Source: Micropterus salmoides (lineage: Eukaryota > Chordata > Actinopteri > Centrarchiformes > Centrarchidae). From it: a stretch of DNA of 64,000 nucleotides. The notes beneath the pieces are model-generated. The model did no database searches. It saw only the letters and a list, made by a program, of their open reading frames with translations, and was not told the DNA's origin. The stretch is taken from assembly GCF_014851395.1 (NCBI RefSeq), contig NW_024043372.1, positions 16,291,665-16,355,664 of the forward strand. Reading direction: 5' to 3'. This document shows, one piece after another, positions 10,626 through 23,708 of the stretch. Both the position numbers and the translations under genes were made by a program. The stretch's first letter is position 1, and each line of letters opens with the position of its first letter.

Positions 10626-13539
10626 TTACAAAATAGTGGAAATGTCAGGAGTGAAATTGACGTGAGGGGCAGAGATACTGTGTTGTAGGTAGGAAATGGC
10701 AATTACTAGTTGAACAGAAAGTTATGAGTTAATATAAATAGAAAATACAACAGTGACACTAACTAAGACAAATGAACAATATTAACAAATCAGTTGCACA
10801 GAGAAGAGGTAGGGTGCATTGTTTTCAATAAAATAGGCTACACAAAAAGAATATGACTAAAGTGCTATGGATATTAATAGCACGAACTACCTGGCCTTGC
10901 TATGAATTCAATAAGATGTACCTGGATTAGCAAAATTGATTTTAGGGCTTCAGTTTGACCTGACTTCTTCACACAACATACCAAACTACCAGGGACACCA
11001 AATATATTATTGATGAGAGTTTAGGAGCGTGTAATAGGTCTGCATAATTGATAAAATCTCAGCATAAGCTGGTCTTATGTGCTGTTGATGTTTCCAAATG
11101 TATGCTTGTTTTTATCCATGCATTCACCCCCCCCTCTCGAGCATCCTCCGTGCCCCCAAAAAGAAGACGCTCATTGTAATTCTTGAATCCTATTAGGATT
11201 GGCCCCAGAGTCGGCCTCTGCTTAGCAAATAAATAATGGTAATGATGATGATCCCTCATCTTGTCACTGGGGCTCTCCCCTGGGGGCCTCGCAGTGCAGG
11301 TGGAAGGGAGCCTCTCCTGGCCTAATTGGTTCCAACCCTGCAGTCTTCTCTCCAGCCTTTCTCCCTCCCTCCCTCCCTCCCTCTCTCTGGGCCTCGGGAC
11401 TCACTCGGTAAACTTGTCTTTCTCTTTATGTGAGTGTGTGTCATCACCATGTTTAAATTATTTTTGCCATGAAATCACACCTTTACACCAGCCCTTTCTG
11501 TGTCTCTGTTCTAGTCTCCTTCTGCACACACAGATAGACAAGCTAAAAACACACACATAGACATCGACTGTACTGTACTGTGGTAACAGGCTGCCAATAT
11601 CTTGCCACTCTGTTCCCCTGCGGTATCTTTTTGGCAGCTGGTGCATATAAACACCTCAAATTGTTTAATGGTGCCAGACAGGAAACAGTTTCCATCTCTT
11701 TACTGTTTGTCTAGCCCATAACTCTGACCCCTACCCTGCACTGAGCCTATCTCCACCGTAGCTCATTACATTTCCACTTTAAAAAGACACAGTTTCGTAA
11801 CAGACAGGATTGGAAAGTCATTTTGAATGTATGAGTAATGGAGATTAATACTCGTACAAATCAGATTAGATAATTGAATTTTGGCGCCTCAATGAAAAAT
11901 GGAGGGAAATAAAAGGGGTGTTATTCTGCAACAGTTATTAAAAGAATCATGTCAGTGCTTTAATCTAATGCTTCAGAGGTTCTGTCAGGAAATATCTGAT
12001 TTGATTTTGATTTGATCACATCCACGCTATTGCACGCACACGCATGTCGCAAAAAATGAGACAGACAGAGAAAAGAGAGTAAAAAAAACTTTCTAAAAAT
12101 AAATCCGGTCCCTAAGCTTTGTAAAAGGTCTAAAATGTTGTTTTTTTGGTTTGAGGACTGGGAAAAGAAGCGGCTTTAGCATTGGCCCATGGAAGAGACT
12201 TTCTATAACGTTTCTCTAAAAATCAATACCTTCTCTGCTAGGCAAAGAGGATCTCTAATATAGTTTTATGTTATTATTTTTCCTCACACATTGCTACATT
12301 TCTCAACGGCTGGCAGAGGGAAGATGGATTTTCTCTTCGACTGGATGCTAAATGTGATTCTGAATGTGGTGGGTCAATGAGATGATGCAGAGCCTGCACT
12401 CTTAAAAAGGGATGCGTTACTTTCTGCCCATCCATGAGTGCAGTTTGACACCTCACAAAGTTGAATTACTTTTCAGTGGCGTATAATGCTCTGCGAACAT
12501 GTGCAGCAAATTACATGTCACATATTCAGGGAGATTTCAGTTAAGCATTGAAAATAACAAGCTGTGTGTGGCCTCAAACTGCACCCATGGGTGTGATACT
12601 TGACACCTAAGGATCACATATCAAGGAAAGGGGGGTTGTGGAACATTTAACTATAATTTAAATCCCTGAATTAAATACAAACTATGAATACAACCTATTG
12701 AATGTCTGCCTTTGATAGCATAGACAGAAAATCACCTGAATACTGTGGAAATATGAGATTATCACAAAATGAATTATCACCAGCAGCTCTGCACAGTTAT
12801 TTACAACCACATGATAATTAGTATTAAAAATAACAATTTTCTTCCCTCTTGCAAGCCTGCGATCCTTCAGCCTGGACAGACTGCACATCAGCTTCACAAC
12901 CCTTACACAGAATAAACACACAGGGTCCCTGTGGTGTGTGAAATTGGTTAAGTGAGAATTTCCGCACTCTATATCAGGTGCAACAGGGACCTCTGTTGGG
13001 TAACATCATCATTACATTTTATTACTGTGTCTCAGTACAACACATTGTAAATCAGTATGTAATATATGTGCTGCAATATGTTGGTTGTACACAGGAAAGC
13101 TCATTTTTTTATCCTCAATTTAAATTTAGAACAATCTTTTTGCGCCTTTACTTTTGATACTTCTTCTTGCTGGTTTTAAAAGTACCGAAATACATAATGT
13201 GTACCTGTTGCACCTGGCAATGTATTTAGTTTTGATTGCTGAACTAATACTTTTTCTGATGTCATGAATGTCCAGAAATATTACTGATTGCAGCCTAATA
13301 AGCCTTTTATTAAGCAATTGGTATTACAAGTCAAGGCCTTTATCTGCCCAAACATCTTTCTATCAGAGATAACACAATGTAGTAATCCTAACTTATGGAG
13401 CTTTACGTTTCAGTGGACATCTTTCCTGCTTTTCTAGCTACTTAATTTACATACATCTTTGGCATTCTGAAATCTCAGCTTAACAGGTCAGATTTGTGAC
13501 CTTGACAAAGCAATCTCAACTCAAGCTCCAGCTGTGGCT

Positions 13540-13681
13540 GTTGCCATGGAAATGTGCATGTATTAACTTTCATACTGTTTCTGTGGTTTCAGTTCAGCTT
13601 TCAAGTCAATGTGGATGAGAAGACCTAGAGGTTCAGAATCATGCGAAGGTTTGAACATCTGCAGCAGGTTTCCATGGCAAC
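13540..13681. promoter_or_regulatory. Pair of inverted RFX/X-box-like motifs
   Basis: GTTGCCATGGAAAT at 13540-13553 and GTTTCCATGGCAAC at 13668-13681 both match the palindromic RFX X-box consensus (GTTNCC, ATGG core, NRNAAC-type half sites). The second is near perfect. They lie 115 bases apart in opposite orientation in otherwise featureless DNA. The target gene is unknown. A chance match to one is possible; two close together is less likely. Confidence 0.35.
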
Positions 13682-13754
13682 GGAGCAAACTCAATTTGCA
13701 CTTGGGGACCATGTGATGTGGTCGACAGTTTCAGAATAAACCAGAACATGAACC

Positions 13755-13830
13755 TCGAGTCCATCCATCAATCCATTATCTGTATCTTATCCTGTGCAGG
13801 GTCGCAAAGTACTGGAGCTCAAGTTGAGAT
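13755..13830 (+). repeat. Dispersed repeat fragment with CCATCCATTATCTGTA-type motif
   Basis: The sequence reads CCATCCATCAATCCATTATC and continues into a TATCCTGTGCAGGGTCGCA-like segment. This is a widespread teleost non-LTR/SINE tail signature. A reverse-strand relative lies at 39421-39472. Confidence 0.5.
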
Positions 13831-15389
13831 TGTGAACTGTAAATAGAGGTTATGAAGGAGCCCTTTTTTACTTTCCAATGTTATTTATATGCCCTTTGTT
13901 TGATTTTAACCAGAGCAAATAAATAAAACTCAAAGTTTACCTGCAGTTAGACTCTAAGTTTTGCTCTTGATATGGTGTCTCCAATAAAAATGAAATTCTC
14001 TTGAATTGAACAGATACATATATATATACAGACACACATAAAATCATCCACCCACAGAAATCCACAAACGTTTTGAAAACCCTCCTCAGTATTGCCAGTC
14101 TGAAGTGGCAGGGTCAGGAGGTCGCAGATGACAACATGGCAGCTGTGCTATCTTCCACGCGGCCCCTCGGTCCAGAGCGGCATGAAGCAGAGGCTGTTTC
14201 CCAGGAGGAAGTGACCCGTGTCTGAAGGGGTGCTCTGTTGTCCAATGAGAGGACGGCTGAAGCCTGGCACTGCTACCTGCTAGGGCCACGCTGCTCCTTT
14301 CCTCTGACAGAGAACAGAGGAGGAAGAAGGCGTGACCAGGAAACTCATCATCTGCATCCGAACGTGGTCGCTGAAAGATGGAAGCCAGGAAGACACACAC
14401 AAAAACAAAGAGGTGATGAATGAGAAAACCAATCAGATCTAGAAAAACAAACAGTGAACAAGCAAAAGTAGGAGAAGTAAAGGAAGGATTTATTGTACTG
14501 AGAACAATCAGCTGGCAAGATGAAAAGGTCTGTGTGCCTAGGTGTTATTCAGACCCGTAGGCACTAATGATATGTCTCTTCGGACCCACAGATGCCATTC
14601 CCTGCATTCCTGATCTCCAAGCTGTCTTTGTACATACCAAACCATCCCCACAGTGGCTCCAATGGGTAATTACACTGCACTCAGGGTATAGCTATAGAAA
14701 ATATCTCTGCATACTTTCAAAGTTCTGGAAATGCCTCTGTCTCATTTAAGTCTCTCATTTGTTCCCCGACAGGAAATGAAAGCATTCTTCCCTTCACTAT
14801 GAATGACACCAATAACTTAGTGATATCAAAATCAGTACCTCTTCACAGATTCACCTCATTTTTTTGACACTTCTTTTACACACTAACACATTACATGTCT
14901 ATATAATGAAACTAATGTGTATCTCTGTTTCCCACTACTATAATGAGGATACATGATGGACAGACGCACATATGTGATATTAGATCATCTTTAACCTGAA
15001 AAATATGGATGGGAGCTAGAGCAAGTGAGTCTGCTATATTTTTGACTCATTCCCATGTGTAAATGGGAAAATGGGAAACTAAATGTCTATTTTTTCTCTT
15101 CTTTTTTCTGCAGGAAGACTGTTGATATTTGAACTCAATTGCCAAACATATAGGCTATACTTGTCCCTTCAGTGCTCCCTCAGTAGCTCTGTCACCCAAA
15201 TTTCAAATCTCTGAGGTTTTTCCAGCGTTGAAACTCCTTCACCCTTGCCTATCATCTCTTCATCTTCACAGGGCCTAGAGTGTGTCCGGTACTTTCGAAT
15301 ATGCCGGTGTATAGAACTCTCTCTCCCACTGCCCCCACCAGTCCTGTCCATAAGCACTAACGTCACCTGTTGCTGATTGGCAAGGTCCA

Positions 15390-15475
15390 CACCGCTTTCT
15401 TTGTCATTCATTTACAGAGCCAGGGCTGTGCAGGAAAACTGGATACTTTTTTAGAGCGCACACACAAAATGGAGA
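15390..15475 (+). repeat. Fragment of a MITE-like repeat also present near 55 kb
   Basis: CATTTACAGAGCCAGGGC, followed by an AACTGGAT segment and a T-rich/CA-rich tail, parallels CATTTACAGAGCTAGGGC at 55020-55037 in the 54644-55182 repeat. No termini were defined for this copy. Confidence 0.35.
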
Positions 15476-16183
15476 AATAGCAAACTGTAAGGAAATATTT
15501 GCTGACTTTAACCTAAAGTGTATTGTATTGGATTACAATCACTTACTATACCTACCTAAGTCCATATTTACAGAAGAGTCTACATGTAAAATGTGATTAC
15601 ACATACTTTCCTACCTCACACAACTATATGAGTTCAGTTTGAAGAATACAGGTAATAAGAGAAATAGTAATAAAGTTGAACAGAAATGTGTCTCTTTATG
15701 GCAAAACAAAGAACATACCACATACCATTTACAGTAATATAGTAAATGTTATAGTATAGTATAGTATGCCAAGTATTGTTGGTAGAAATAACTGTTGCAA
15801 AATGGAGCAAAATAGCAAGATGCACAAAAACATTTTTACAGAACATCAATGGAAGTCTACAGGAAGAGGTGACATCATTTCTAACCCCTCTTTAACTGTA
15901 ATCACAAATACATGGTTTAGTGTATATTGTAGTTTAACACAGTTGCAGGGCCCAAGAGCTCCTAAAACAAAAGAAAGTGCTGTGATATTAAAAGTAAGAG
16001 ATACAAAATCTGACTAAAAATAAAATCGGTGAATGTGACCTGTGCACTGTATAGTCTTGTTGACTATGGCTAAACACTTGCATGAAGTTGTATGAACAGA
16101 GAAAAATGTAATTTTAAATAAACAACCGTGATGCTCAGTTTAGTTTAGTTTTTGTGGACCAAACCTTTATATTTTTATTCTGT

Positions 16184-16189
16184 TATTTA
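16184..16189 (-). terminator. stac3: Candidate poly(A) signal of stac3
   Basis: AATAAA on the minus strand, 177 bases past the stac3 stop codon. It is the first good hexamer downstream and would give a short 3' UTR. Confidence 0.4.
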
Positions 16190-16365
16190 CCGGCCCATTT
16201 ATCCCATGCCTCCAAAACACATGGGCTTTGCAAGGTCAAACAAAGCAAAACGTGTGTTGTAAGAGTATAAAGAATAAAGTGTTATTGCTGCTTTGGACCA
16301 GGCGTGCAAGCTAAAGTAGGGTATGAAACTATGATGAGGTTTGAAGCGACGTCTGCTGATCTTCT

Positions 16366-19300
16366 TCAGATCTCCTGCAGCAGGTTGGTTGGAAAAAAGC
16401 CGATCTTCCGTCCTGTGCTGACCTTCAGGTAGGCGTTTACCTCCTCACCCTTCTTCACCACAATCTGATGACACACACAACAACCACACTTAGACTTTTG
16501 CAAGTGTAGGTAATACAACAATGTGTTTGTGTATGTGTCTGTTTGTGTTTCTACACCTATGAGCATCAGCTGTGCACACAGCAATACAAAGAAACAGAAA
16601 GACTATTAGATTAATATTTCAAGTTCGCATTTGTTTATTTTTGTGTGTGGGAAATAAGACTGGGATTAGTTTTATATATAGTGGAGACATTTATGGTTTG
16701 GTTATATAATCATGTGTCTGCCTAGGAGTGCATGTGCACGTGTGCATGTGTGTTAACCTGGTCTTTCTTTAGAGTGATTTGGCCCATCTCTCTGTTGCCA
16801 ACAAAAGAGCGTGTCACCTTGTAGACCCTCTCTCCTGCGCGCACTCGGATGATGTAGTTGGCTGGTATGAAGCCCGTTCTCTCTCTGATCTTCCCCTGGT
16901 GGAGCAAAAGCTTTAACAGTGAGCTGCAGATTCTTTCAAAAATGAAAAGACTGTCCATTGTAGCATTGAAACCTGAGTGACTGACAATAAAATAGTTGGA
17001 TGGATCATTGACAGAGGGCAGTACAGAAACCAACTATTGTATTATATAGTAGACACTGATAGCTATCATTCATAAAGAAAATGCCTCTACAAACCAAGAC
17101 AGTGGTCATTTTCTGCATTTTGTTTACAGCGGGTCAGTTCAAAACATTGCAGGGAGTAATGGAACAAAAAGGAACAGCCACAGTGAGCTAGCTGTTAGAT
17201 AAAGCGCTGTGTGTATGTGTGTGTGAGCATCAACTGTCCTCACAGCCATAGAAAGAAACACTATGACACATTTCAAGTTCTAAATTCTTTATTTTGGTGT
17301 GTTGGAGATAAGACTGGGAATCATATATAGTGGAGACATTTATGGTCTCCCCTATATAAACCAAAGGTGACAGACTGCACACCTCCAACTTCTCAGCAAG
17401 GTAACCTACTCCTTTCACCGTGCCCTGCTGTTCGCAGACTCATGCGTGTGCAGCATAAAATCAGATCACGGTTGTTCACAGAATGATGGGAAAAGGCTAA
17501 TTACTGCCTGACTTTGTTAAAACGACAACAGTTTGTTTGTTGCCCCCCAGAATTTTGTGACCTGTGGTATTAAACCACATTTGCTCTTACCACCAACAGC
17601 TATCACTAAACCAATCAGGACATAAATCTGAAGGATTGACACTTTAAAGAAAAGGGAAATACTGTAACATTTTGCGCTGGAGTTCAGAGGCTGCAAATGA
17701 TTAGTACAAATGATTAGACCTGGAACTCAGAGCTTTTTAAACAAAGGATCACTGTAAATTACAAGCTCAACACTGACGATCAGCTCACTGACTTGCAAAG
17801 CTGCAGCTCTACATTATCTTTGATTGTCAATTGACTTCACAGCTACATAAATATTCAACACCATGCTCCAAAGTAGCCGACTTGGAAATCACAGGAGTTG
17901 GATCTTCCTTCCCTCCAGCACGTGGACACAGCTTAATTGTTAGGAGACAAAATAATCAACTAATGGCAAAAGAAATCCCAGACCTAGATCACGACCTAAA
18001 TTTACTTAATCGATCCTCAAGCCATCTGGATGTCTGTTCATAAAAAATGTCATAACTTCTGTAGAGCAGACATGATTGAAAACATCACCACGAATAATAT
18101 GAGACAACAAATCTAGGACTCACCCTCCACCATTCCTCATTGGAGTCATCTATCACTGTGATACGGTCACCAGCACTTGGGAATAAACAGTATTTTAGAG
18201 AGTAAGAGTATTTTAAGGGGAAATATTAAATAATGACAAAATCAAGTTCTGACTGCAGTCAGAAGGAACGAGAGTATGAAAAACTGAAAGAGGCACACTG
18301 AGAGAGATTAGACAAGGTGTGGAGAGGGACTTACTGAACATCCAGATCATCTTTCTCTATGGCTTTGAAGCGGTACAGTGCCAGATAGTAGTGAGACTGA
18401 CTGAACACGCCGATCTTCCCTGGCTGAAGCTTTTTACTCTGATAAACACAAACACACAAAGCACATCATTGACTTAACATCACCAGTCATTAAGAAAGTA
18501 TCTTCATCAAGGTTGGTACTTCACATTATTCAAAATCGCCTTATTTTCAATGAGTTCGTCATTATCATCGCTGTTACCACTACTGTCAACAACAGTGAGT
18601 TTATTATATTTTCATCACCATCATCATCATCATCTCTGACCTTGTCATCTGCAGGAGTCTTGTCTCCTCTCTTATCTCCTTCTGTGTTTGCTGGTACACA
18701 ACACAATAAAAATTAGTCAAACAAAAACAAAATTGTTCACCTTCACATATTGTATACCTCCATTAAGGAATATTTGAAAGTATTTCTGCTGCTGTGCCCA
18801 TCCCCCCAAAACTTGCTGGTGCTGGATCAAAAGACAAACAGAAGGCAAAGAGTCAGGGAGAGCGATATACAAGGAAGGTAACAAAGGTCCCCAGCTGGAC
18901 TCGAACCTGCAACATGCTGTTGATGCACTTGTCAAACACTATTGGATCTCTACCCTGTTCAGCACGCACTTACCTCCTTCACCTCCTCCATCCTCCTGTT
19001 TGGGCTGGGACTCATCATCGTCCATCATCATCATCATCTGTTTGGATAATTTAGGATAAACAATAGTTAAACATTTATATAGAACTTTCAGCAACACATT
19101 TAATAACTGAACTGTGCTTTAATTATCAGATTAAATTAAAAAAAAAATACATTTAAATTGAACATTTAAAAAGACGATTGTAGTAATCAACCTGATGACC
19201 TAAAGTCTTCCTACAGTTGGGGCTAGAGTTACCAACATACTGTACATAAAGTACTGTGCAAGAGTTTTAGGCAGGTGTGGGAAAAAATGCTGTAAAGAAA

Positions 19301-21305
19301 GAATGCTTTCAACAATAAACATGTGTTATATTTATGAATTACCATAATGCAATGTAAATGAACAGAAGAAAAAAATAGAAAATATATATATACTTCACCA
19401 TGTGTCCAGATATCTGTGTGCTGTATGTGTGTAAGTGTTTTTTAGTGCTCACATTCTTCTTGTCGTCGGACCCTTTTTTACGCTCCTTGTTGGCCATGAT
19501 CACACCAATACGCAGCGTCTCAAACACAGGGTCAGTGCGGTTTGACTGTGCTGTCAATCAAACGTCATCAATCAATAAACAGAGAAAACATGAATGCAGT
19601 TGAGTATGTATGATGTATGATGCTTTGGCAATATTGTTGTTACACATTCATGCCAATAAAGCTAATTTGAATTGAGTGAGACCTACTGTCCAGCTCTAAC
19701 AAGAGGTATTTAAATTTGATCTTTACTTTACTGTAATTGCAGTGGAAAACTGAAAAACAGGACTGATGTTATTGTTGATGTTGTTCCTACAGTCTTGGAT
19801 GGTTATAGTTGGTTTGTGAACCTTTTCTTAAGACTAAACAGCCAATGTTTTCATCTGTGATGGTAAATGGTGACAATTGATTAGACACCTAATCTATTAC
19901 TGGGACTTCTTACAACATAAAGTCTCTTTCAGTTTAGTTCAGAGCTTTTGCACATACTGCATTTGACCAAGAAAAAAAGCTGAGAGTTAAAAGTGAAAAA
20001 CTGGACAGCAAAGACCAACATTTAAACAATTAAACATTATATTTATAAAATTAACTTTCCATTATGTTCATTGTCCATCTATGTATATGTAACATATATG
20101 CTTATTTCGTGACAAGATTACGAACTGAAACTCAACATCTGGAAGGTAAATATATTTTTTTTAAGTTGTAGCATATTTTTACAAAAAAAACTGACCAACA
20201 TTAAGACAATTAATGGTTAATTTGGTTTTAGGACGGAATCTGTCTTCATGTAGAAAACTATACATGAGTTGGACTCACAAAAGGGCAGCAGCTGTGAAAC
20301 TGTGGCATTCTGCTGACTGCTGTAGAGAGGAGAACTGTAGGCTCGTCTGAATCCTGGAGGCTAAAAGAGGAGAGCAATATGTACAAAAATTCTCTGTTGT
20401 GCTTTTTAAAATTAAAGCCAGTAGTGCTTTGTAACTTGAAGCTCACAATTTTGCCAAAACACCTCTGGAACTCGACATAGGACTGACACTGGTGGTGGAT
20501 GCTGGTTTTGCAGTTCTTACATCGCAATGCAAACTTATTGTTTACTAAAGAGAAAAAACAAAATAATGTAAAATTACATGCATTACATTCATAAAGATGC
20601 ACTGAACTTATTTTGTAGTGCAGGAAACAAAAAGAGATAAAATAGACGTACAAACTATCATGCGCGCACAGACGTCACAAAATTTTGGTTTCTTGCAGTA
20701 GTGGTCCTTGAACTTGTGGGGTCGGTCGTTGACTGGTTTGACGGGTTCTGAAGGACGGGATTCCTCTTTCTCTTCCTCTTCCACCTCCTCATCATAAATG
20801 AAATATACCTGGGGATAGGTGAGTTTCAAAAGCACAACAGAGCAGAATTAAAATGACTCATACATCTACAGTCTTCCAACAGCTGGAAGACAAAAAACAA
20901 GAAGCAACTTAGATTGGGCGTGAGAGTAGAGAAAGGTCAACAATGGTGTATATCACAATTTTATCTACCAGTTTGTTTTTGATCCCATTTCGGGATTCCA
21001 TTGAATCTTCTGTTTGCCTCTTTATTTAACCCTAACAGTCCCACCCACAGCCTGACAGATTTATTAGAATGTTTCTATTAATACTGAACCACCCTGCGAT
21101 CTGAGTCATATCCATCTGGTGTTCACAAGTAAACTGTATCATATCAGCCAGAGCCAGAGCCATGAATGATGAATGATGCCATCAAACACACACACGTGTC
21201 AAGACTACTACATGTCTGTTAACATTTTCATCTTGGGATTCATAAACTGAGTTTACAAAGTAATTCTGACTGTTACTGGCAGTTTTCATGCACGCACGCA
21301 AGCAC

Positions 21306-21343
<38 letters not shown>

Positions 21344-22872
21344 ATGCGTGCACACACACCACAGGTGGGATAGACTGAAAAGGCTTAGATCTCAAAATAA
21401 CCTTCAACAGAGACCATCAGTATTCCCAACTGAATGCAACAAAGCTTGACATTGCTACTCCTAAATATACTACAGTCTAGTCAAACAGAGCCATAAGGAT
21501 GTCACACGCACATTCACAGATTTGCACGCACACACACTCAGAGGGACACCTGACAGACTGAACTGGCTCCGACTCTCCATCATTGGCAGGATTAGAGGTG
21601 CCCTGCGGCCGTCAGGCTGTGGATTTACACTACAGTAACTGATAATAGCAGGGACAGTTCACACATTACAGCACCATCACTCTGCAACTCCATTTGGCTG
21701 TCAGGATTCCTAAACAAACCTTCCACAATGCCTCAGTACATTCATCAGCTTTTAGTTGACTCATTTAAACCCACTTTGGCAGTTGTTCAAAAATAAAAAG
21801 AGCAGAAAAACAGGTGATGTGATATACATAAATTCTATGTCAAGTATTAAAAAGTGTGAGGGGATAAGATGTTAGGCTGAATGAATACAAATCAATATAT
21901 GTTAAAGGCTTAGTTCACCTGTATTCCCAAAATACATCCTCAAGAGATTTTTTTTTCTTTTACTCCTACTCACAAACGTGAGAATAAAAGCTATTTATCA
22001 AATTACTTTTGACTTAAAAATAAAAAACTCGACACGTTTTAGAGAGATTATACAAAATATAATTGACTTTAATGTGTTATGGTTGATGACAAATTAGCTT
22101 ATTTTATTTCCATTTCAGCCAATTTCCTATTTTAAATATATGATTGTATTATTATTATTAATTTTCTGCATGACCAGATACCGCTGGAGGTGCCAGAGAA
22201 CATGTGGTGTTTTATTTTGTTATTTGGGTAAACAGACGCTTTTATAACCAGTAATTCCTACAAAACATGAGCTCCAACGTTGATCACAGTCATGACATGA
22301 ATATTTCCTAAGGTAACACTTTTTGTTCAGAGCTACTTAGCACGAATGAATCAGTTTTCAGGATGTTTGGCTTGTAAACAACCCCTTGATGTGTGTGCCA
22401 CAAAGTAAGTGGATATTGGATGTCTCACCGTGTTGTCCTCCTCTTTCACCACATTATCAGGGAGAGGTGGGTTGTCATGAATATCCAGAGAGTCCTTGTC
22501 ATCCAACCTGTCATCGTCGGGAAGCAAATGTCAAAGTGGGAAGCAAATGTTGGAATGCAAAAGACAAATTGTGACTCAGATTTCTCATGCCGGTGTGGGT
22601 CCTGCTGTATCAATGTCTGCCTCACATAATACTCTTTAATTTTTTCCAGCTGTGCACTTCCAGTCATTTGGTCGGAAGATTATTTTCTGATATTGCAAGA
22701 TTCTTAAATCTGTTAAACCATTAGAAAAAAACATCAACAAACCTGGCCTTAAAAGTACGGACAAACTTAGCAATTATTTGTAATTTGTGAATGAATTATC
22801 TACATATGGAAACTTGTTCGTTACTTTCCTGGTCCCGTCTGCAGACTGAACTTACGAGTCATAATGAGCCAT
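16366..22872 (-). CDS. stac3: stac3, SH3 and cysteine-rich domain-containing protein 3
   Basis: Skeletal-muscle adaptor that binds the L-type channel CaV1.1 and is required for excitation-contraction coupling at triads. Coding exons, transcript order: 22856-22872, 22429-22507, 20652-20808, 20447-20544, 20279-20360, 19453-19550, 18974-19037, 18641-18690, 18335-18438, 18124-18175, 16758-16895, 16366-16464. All junctions are GT/AG, phases agree, and the product is 345 residues, close to other Stac3 proteins. It has an acidic Glu stretch near residues 39-48. A C1 zinc domain spans about 63-113, with ligands H63, C76, C79, C93, C96, H101, C104 and C113. A conserved VFETLRIGVIMANKERKKG segment follows, then an acidic linker. 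SH3-1 runs from about 231 to 285 (ALYRF; EEWW at 263-266, the Trp pair that includes the Native American myopathy site) and SH3-2 from about 288 to 345. The ATG at 22872 sits in a good context (ACCATGG). Confidence 0.96.
18775..18955 (-). repeat. tRNA-derived SINE-like repeat in a stac3 intron
   Basis: On the minus strand GCAGGTTCGAGTCCA contains a near-canonical RNA polymerase III B box, preceded by a diverged tRNA-like part and followed by a GGGGACCTTTGTTAC-type segment and a CT-rich tail. It lies between coding exons 18641-18690 and 18974-19037. Related diverged copies are at about 24830 and 59815. Confidence 0.55.
21308..21342 (+). repeat. (GT)n microsatellite
   Basis: Uninterrupted GT dinucleotides, about 17 units, in a stac3 intron (between coding exons 2 and 3). 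Confidence 0.95.
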
Positions 22873-22884
22873 GGTGTTGGTTGG

Positions 22885-22930
22885 ACAGTCAAGGTTTTAT
22901 TCCCCCCAGATATATAGAGTCTGGACCAGG
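22885..22930 (-). promoter_or_regulatory. Possible TATA element or 5' UTR splice acceptor upstream of stac3
   Basis: On the minus strand CTATATATCTGG lies about 40 bases before the stac3 ATG and could be a TATA box. Slightly further upstream TTTTCTGTCTACAG could instead be a splice acceptor for a 5' UTR exon starting near 22937. The two readings exclude each other, and sequence alone does not decide. Confidence 0.3.
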
Positions 22931-23635
22931 AGATGGCACTGTAGACAGAAAACACGTGAGCATCAATTCTCCAAAGAGATTCCCAAAAAGTGTCCTCTGA
23001 AATCCCTTTAGGTATCTTATAATACAGCAACTCCCTTCTGCTCGACTTACAAATAATGACCAAATAGTAACCTTAGATCTGTCAGTATTGTTCACAAAGT
23101 TCACATATTTATAATTACTTCATAGGTCTTCTCACTGTGTTTGGTATTACTTTAGTTATCAGTGAACAATGTAGAGCTAACACTGAGGTCTGTTCCTGGG
23201 AGGCAACTTGATCTTAGCTAAGTTAAACAGGATTCACTTGTAACATGGTAGAAGATATATGGCAAACGGATTTACAGAGGGTCCCCCCCCCCCAGTTTCT
23301 CTGCATGTTAGAATAAATGTTAAGGAAACAAACAAGAAAATAATTAGTAAGATGTTAAAAAGTGATTACGGGAGGGTAGATCATTATTCTGGATGTACAT
23401 TTATGCAAAAGCTGTCAACTGACCGTGAAACTTGTAATCCACTTCAAGCCCTTACACACTTTGTGCCGTCAGGAGCGAAACTCTGGAGCTTGAATCTTCT
23501 TCGGACACTTTCTGGCTTTTTCTGCGAGCTCTGTTGTCCAGTCCTTTGCATGTTCAACTTAGTAAATGAGACTCCAACAGGTGGGAGATTGGGATGAGAA
23601 ATGCCTGCATGCCAACCCAGCCCAGCCCTCAGTTT

Positions 23636-23636
<1 letters not shown>

Positions 23637-23706
<70 letters not shown>
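23637..23706 (+). repeat. (GT)n microsatellite, about 35 units
   Basis: Uninterrupted 70-bp GT tract about 760 bp upstream of the stac3 start codon. It is a probable length-polymorphic site. Confidence 0.97.

Positions 23707-23708
<2 letters not shown>

Larger units (their letters stand above)
9818..16183. other. Gene-poor intergenic stretch downstream of stac3
   Basis: No exon of a known gene was recognised on either strand. It contains short repeat fragments (10535-10625, 13755-13830, 15390-15475), a pyrimidine-rich tract near 11335-11400 and a pair of RFX-type boxes (13540-13681). A GC-rich island at about 14090-14400 carries an open frame on the minus strand with no recognised homology; it could be an exon or regulatory sequence. 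Confidence 0.5.

Noticed and set aside
18895..18920. A tRNA gene, suggested by GGTTCGAGTCC on the minus strand.
   Set aside because: The acceptor stem, anticodon arm and A box do not form; it is better explained as a tRNA-derived SINE.
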